DNA from: Avoscillospira sp045580485 | GTDB taxonomy: Bacteria > Bacillota > Clostridia > Oscillospirales > Oscillospiraceae | Reading direction: 5' to 3' | NCBI GenBank assembly: GCA_045580485.1 | Contig: JAZNNW010000009.1 | Location: forward strand, 1-7,859 | Length of the DNA: 7,859 nucleotides | Part shown: positions 5,655 to 7,859 of the stretch, in pieces | Layout of the letters: every line of letters starts with the position of its first letter | Position numbering within the stretch: the stretch's first letter is position 1 | The notes under the pieces: model-generated | The model's database searches: none | Told to the model about the DNA's origin: nothing | Seen by the model: the letters and a program-made list of their open reading frames with translations, nothing else | Translations under genes and position numbers: made by a program

Positions 5655-6148
5655 TGTTTATAGTTTGCAATAAAGAAACAGCGGGTGCTATCCCCCTGTT
5701 TGATAAAATCGGCGGGGAACAGTGCCTGTATGTAGCCGAAACACCCGATTGCGGTGGCAATGCTGCCAAAATAGAGCAGTACGAGCTGAAAAAGGTTACC
5801 TCTTACGATTACGCATCTTTTCAGGGCTTTGTTGCCGGAATGAGTTATGATGATGATGTGCGTGAGGAAACGATTGCGGCTGATCCGTCTGCTGTCGTTA
5901 TCGAAAACGGCGAAATTATCGGCTATATCGTAACCGGCAGCTTCTACAGATGGTCTGGCTACAACAGCGACTCCCGGGACGATGCCACAAAGTATGAGCA
6001 AAAGATTTTTCTTCCCCTTGGCGGCGAGCTGCGGGAAACGGAATATTACAGCTCTACCACCATTTACGGCTCGGACGGCGAAGAAGATGACCATGTCAAT
6101 TACATACACATGGCGTTTCAAAAAAAGGAGGTAACCGGCAATGAGTGA
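5654..6148 (+). CDS. Hypothetical protein, 164 aa, acidic and soluble
   Basis: I do not recognise this family. The ATG at 5654 sits on the previous stop (TAATG), with GGGGAGG (5640-5646) 7 nt upstream, so the start is firm. The protein looks like a compact mixed alpha/beta domain: MFIVCNKETAGAIPLFDKI at the start, a central strand pair around AVVIENGEIIGYIVTGSFYR, then KYEQKIFLPLGG and a Tyr/Ser/Thr-rich strand YYSSTTIYGSD. The C-terminus is acidic, then polar. There is no signal peptide, membrane segment, cysteine cluster or obvious catalytic motif. Its codon use and GC resemble its neighbours. It overlaps the next gene by 8 bp, which carries its ribosome binding site inside this gene's end, so the two unknown proteins are probably made in linked amounts and may form a pair. 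Confidence 0.8.
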   Translation: MFIVCNKETAGAIPLFDKIGGEQCLYVAETPDCGGNAAKIEQYELKKVTSYDYASFQGFVAGMSYDDDVREETIAADPSAVVIENGEIIGYIVTGSFYRWSGYNSDSRDDATKYEQKIFLPLGGELRETEYYSSTTIYGSDGEEDDHVNYIHMAFQKKEVTGNE

Positions 6149-6596
6149 GAACGAAACCTTTGATAAGGTGCTTGCATTTTTGGAAAAGCGCAATGAGCGA
6201 ACCGATGAGGATAAATTTCAAGAGAGCGTGGAAGCAAGGGATAAATGCCCCGGAGCCAATGCGGTGGCAGTTCCCGTGCGCGGCTATCCGTATCTTGTAA
6301 AAATAGACGATTTCACAACACTGAAGGGCGCTTATAGCCTACATCCGGCAGATACGCTGTGGATTGGCGACAGTGTGGAATTCCCGGTAGCCTGCTACAA
6401 CGGTTGGAAAAAAGAAGACGGCAGCGAAAATCGGCTTGCCAACCGCTTTGACCGTGGCATCAGCACCTTTAGAGGCACCTGCCTGTATTTCGGTTGGGAG
6501 AACGGTGCTTCCGCACCGCTTACCTATGAGCAGGCAAACGCTCTTTGCGATTTTATTACCCCTTACCGCATCCGGATGGACAGAGGCGATAGATAA
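6141..6596 (+). CDS. Hypothetical protein, 151 aa
   Basis: No family is recognised. AAGGAGGT (6125-6132) lies 8 nt before the ATG, one of the strongest ribosome binding sites in the window, and the gene overlaps the one before it by 8 bp. Residues 1-35 are a charged helix (FDKVLAFLEKRNERTDEDKF...). The rest appears mainly beta: AVAVPVRGYPYLVKIDDF, TLWIGDSVEFPVACYNGW, and STFRGTCLYFGWENG. The protein ends with a helix, PLTYEQANALCDFI. Three cysteines are scattered in this region (near ACYNGW, TCLYF and ALCDF), not spaced as a zinc site. There is no export signal or membrane segment, so it is likely cytosolic. Its position between the unknown 164-residue protein and the zinc-ribbon genes gives no functional clue beyond co-expression. 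Confidence 0.8.
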   Translation: MSENETFDKVLAFLEKRNERTDEDKFQESVEARDKCPGANAVAVPVRGYPYLVKIDDFTTLKGAYSLHPADTLWIGDSVEFPVACYNGWKKEDGSENRLANRFDRGISTFRGTCLYFGWENGASAPLTYEQANALCDFITPYRIRMDRGDR

Positions 6597-6606
6597 GGAG
6601 AATCAT

Positions 6607-6822
6607 ATGATAACAACTTGCAGATATTGCGGTTCAAAGAACATTACAACATTAGGCGGCGAAGACGGGGATCCTTTTAACAGATGCCCGGCTCCCATGA
6701 GCGTTGTTTGCTGTGATTGCGGAAAAAAGCTTTGGGACGAGGAGGAGTCGGACGGAGCGATACCGAAGACCTCGGAACAGCGGGAGAAAGCCCTGAGCAA
6801 AGAAACGGAAAGAGAGGAATAA
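6607..6822 (+). CDS. Small zinc-ribbon protein, 71 aa
   Basis: The ATG at 6607 has AAGGAG (6595-6600) 6 nt upstream and lies 10 nt after the previous stop. The protein is a single zinc ribbon: knuckle CRYCGS (Cys5, Cys8) and knuckle CCDCGKKLW (Cys35, Cys38), spaced as in four-cysteine ribbons that bind one zinc ion structurally. An extra Cys27 lies in the loop (GDPFNRCP). Residues 41-71 are a very acidic, then Lys/Glu-rich tail likely to be disordered or helical. Zinc ribbons of this kind mediate nucleic-acid or protein binding; which applies here cannot be told. It is closely similar to the N-terminus of the next gene product, indicating tandem duplication. The same frame is open further upstream to 6436, but that would run through the previous gene and lacks a ribosome binding site. 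Confidence 0.85.
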   Translation: MITTCRYCGSKNITTLGGEDGDPFNRCPAPMSVVCCDCGKKLWDEEESDGAIPKTSEQREKALSKETEREE

Positions 6823-6827
6823 AAACG

Positions 6828-7508
6828 ATGATCGTTTGTAAATATTGCGGTTCGCATAATATAAAAACATACAGCGATAGCGGCGACCCCTTCGACAGAC
6901 ATCCGGAGGTGACGGTCTGCGGCGATTGCGGACGCCTTCTATCTTCGGAGTTTGATATTATGGACACCATGTATGCCGAAGCATTAAAGCAATGCAGCGA
7001 GGAAGAATTGGCAGAAATCATGTCCGATCCCGAAACGCTTGGCGAGGAAAAAGCGGAAAAGGTCTGCCCTTACTGTGGAAAGGCAGAATTAAAGCCCTAT
7101 CCCAGTCTGACAGATCCCGACAGAATGCTGTGCCACAACTGCGGCCGCACGGTGGATACACCCACCCCGATATACGATCCGTTCCCCGACGAGCCGGAAA
7201 AAGAGTTAACGGGAAACGAAAAACGGTATGTTCGCCTCAAGATGCACGCTCACGCTATGGGCGTTCACCGCATAGAAGGGTTAGAAGTGCCTGCCGAGGA
7301 TGGCGAATACGATTTAAGCAAGATGAACTATCCGCTCTGTCGCTTCGGTAAATTCAAAATTGAATGCGGCAAGGTAGCTCTTGATGATGAGGTATCCCTC
7401 CTCACAAGACATCCGCTGCAAACGGTGAAAAAATTTACTGCCTATGCTCCTGATAAGACACCGTGGGAGGAAACAATAGAGATCACCATAAAGGAAATTT
7501 GGAAGTAA
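6828..7508 (+). CDS. Double zinc-ribbon protein with unknown C-terminal domain, 226 aa
   Basis: The start at 6828 is chosen because the protein then begins MIVCKYCGS, aligning with MITTCRYCGS of the previous gene; GAGAGG (6812-6817) lies 10 nt upstream. An in-frame TTG at 6717 would overlap the previous gene by over 100 nt and adds no recognisable sequence. Ribbon 1 uses Cys4, Cys7, Cys31 and Cys34, sharing GDPF and CGDCG/CCDCG with the 71-residue protein. Ribbon 2 uses Cys80, Cys83, Cys102 and Cys105 (CPYCG, CHNCG). Residues 140-226 form an unrecognised domain, probably beta-rich, starting RYVRLKMHAHAMG and ending EETIEITIKEIWK. The protein is cytosolic and has no membrane segment. The 5 nt gap to the upstream gene implies an operon. 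It may be a nucleic-acid- or protein-binding adaptor; no enzymatic residues are apparent outside the ribbons. Confidence 0.88.
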   Translation: MIVCKYCGSHNIKTYSDSGDPFDRHPEVTVCGDCGRLLSSEFDIMDTMYAEALKQCSEEELAEIMSDPETLGEEKAEKVCPYCGKAELKPYPSLTDPDRMLCHNCGRTVDTPTPIYDPFPDEPEKELTGNEKRYVRLKMHAHAMGVHRIEGLEVPAEDGEYDLSKMNYPLCRFGKFKIECGKVALDDEVSLLTRHPLQTVKKFTAYAPDKTPWEETIEITIKEIWK

Positions 7509-7520
7509 GGAGGGACGAAC

Positions 7521-7859
7521 ATGAAAAGATTTATCAGTATTATTTTACTTTTATCAATGACACTGAGCATGGCATCCTGCGGCTTCTTTTCCAAGGATAA
7601 TAATTTAAAAACCGAAGAGCCGATTCCGTATTTGGAGAACTACTTGGATATAGAGCCGACAGATAGCTATCAGTTTGAAAAGATGAAATATTCCAATGCA
7701 AAAAGCAAGCCTATTATAATAGGCGGAAACTATTATCACGGCGGTTTTACCATAGGTCATACAGTCGGTCCGTACACACCGGGTTATGCTACGTTTGACG
7801 TGAGTGCATATGACGGAAAAACTCTTGCATTTGTAATGGGTAGTGTAGCGAATGATTAC
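7521..7859 (+). CDS. Lipoprotein with probable NPCBM-type domain, N-terminal 113 residues (runs off the right edge)
   Basis: AGGAGG (7508-7513) lies 7 nt before the ATG, 12 nt after the zinc-ribbon gene stop, so it is probably the last visible gene of the operon. The signal peptide MKRFISIILLLSMTLSMASC has a lipobox-like M-A-S-C with Cys20; Met at -3 is unusual but tolerated. After a polar linker, residues about 67-113 (IIIGGNYYHGGFTIG, then GYATFDVSAYDGKTLAFVMG) fit the start of an NPCBM/NEW2 domain, a carbohydrate-binding-like fold seen in secreted and surface proteins of Bacillota, where 'GG..Y..G' is followed by 'A.F.L.G.Y..L.F.VG'. The reading frame is open for all 113 codons. It should be anchored outside the membrane and may contact cell-wall sugars. 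The domain assignment is by eye from a partial sequence. Confidence 0.82.
   Translation, partial: MKRFISIILLLSMTLSMASCGFFSKDNNLKTEEPIPYLENYLDIEPTDSYQFEKMKYSNAKSKPIIIGGNYYHGGFTIGHTVGPYTPGYATFDVSAYDGKTLAFVMGSVANDY

Noticed and set aside
5624..6193. Minus-strand frame of 189 codons opposite the 164-residue protein
   Set aside because: The plus-strand gene has tight overlaps and a strong ribosome site on both sides; the minus frame spans two gene boundaries and has no start signals.
6436..6606. Upstream extension of the small zinc-ribbon frame
   Set aside because: It lies entirely within the 151-residue gene in another frame; the ATG at 6607 has a good ribosome site.
6717..6827. Upstream TTG start for the double zinc-ribbon gene
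   Set aside because: It would overlap the preceding ribbon gene by more than 100 nt, adds low-complexity basic sequence, and the ATG at 6828 aligns with the paralogue's start.

Overview
The window looks like a chromosomal accessory segment of a Gram-positive, low-to-mid GC gut-type bacterium, probably Bacillota, class Clostridia. The evidence is strong AGGAGG-type ribosome binding sites before nearly every gene, TTGACA/TATAAT-type promoters, two Gram-positive-style lipoprotein signal peptides and short, tightly packed genes. No species can be named from the sequence alone.

Layout. The left edge (1-96, minus strand) holds the N-terminal 32 residues of a lipoprotein. It is read leftwards from a near-consensus promoter (TTGACA, 17 bp, TAAAAT) that carries a perfect inverted repeat inside its spacer and a 25-26 bp tandem duplication directly upstream. 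The 288 bp divergent region (97-384) also contains a perfect 10 bp inverted repeat overlapping a second palindrome, and an extended -10 promoter firing rightwards. Everything from 385 to the right edge is on the plus strand.

Regulatory pair (385-1100). A 78-residue Cro/C1-type helix-turn-helix protein overlaps by 4 bp a 160-residue protein with a second helix-turn-helix-like core. A GC-rich stem-loop without a T-tract and a doubled TATAAT follow.

Main cluster (1182-7508). Eight tightly spaced genes: a 76-residue single-Sel1-repeat protein; a DUF1963/YwqG-family protein; an 812-residue protein with a helical Sel1-like N-terminus and two MORN blocks around a charged helix; a 358-residue MORN protein with a charged helix and helical tail; two small soluble proteins I do not recognise (164 and 151 aa); a 71-residue single zinc ribbon; and a 226-residue double zinc ribbon that starts with a duplicate of the previous one. 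A second lipoprotein, with a probable NPCBM-type carbohydrate-binding domain, begins at 7521 and runs off the right edge.

How they may work together. Start/stop overlaps, short gaps and the absence of any recognisable intrinsic terminator suggest a single transcription unit, or two in series, controlled by the helix-turn-helix pair. The members are repeat scaffolds (Sel1, MORN), zinc ribbons and uncharacterised soluble proteins. I see no catalytic motif, toxin, nuclease, transposase or CRISPR element. The mix recalls the Bacillus subtilis ywqG-ywqK neighbourhood, where a DUF1963 protein and a MORN-type antitoxin sit near an LXG toxin, but no toxin lies in this window. A role in immunity, protein assembly or envelope function is inference only.
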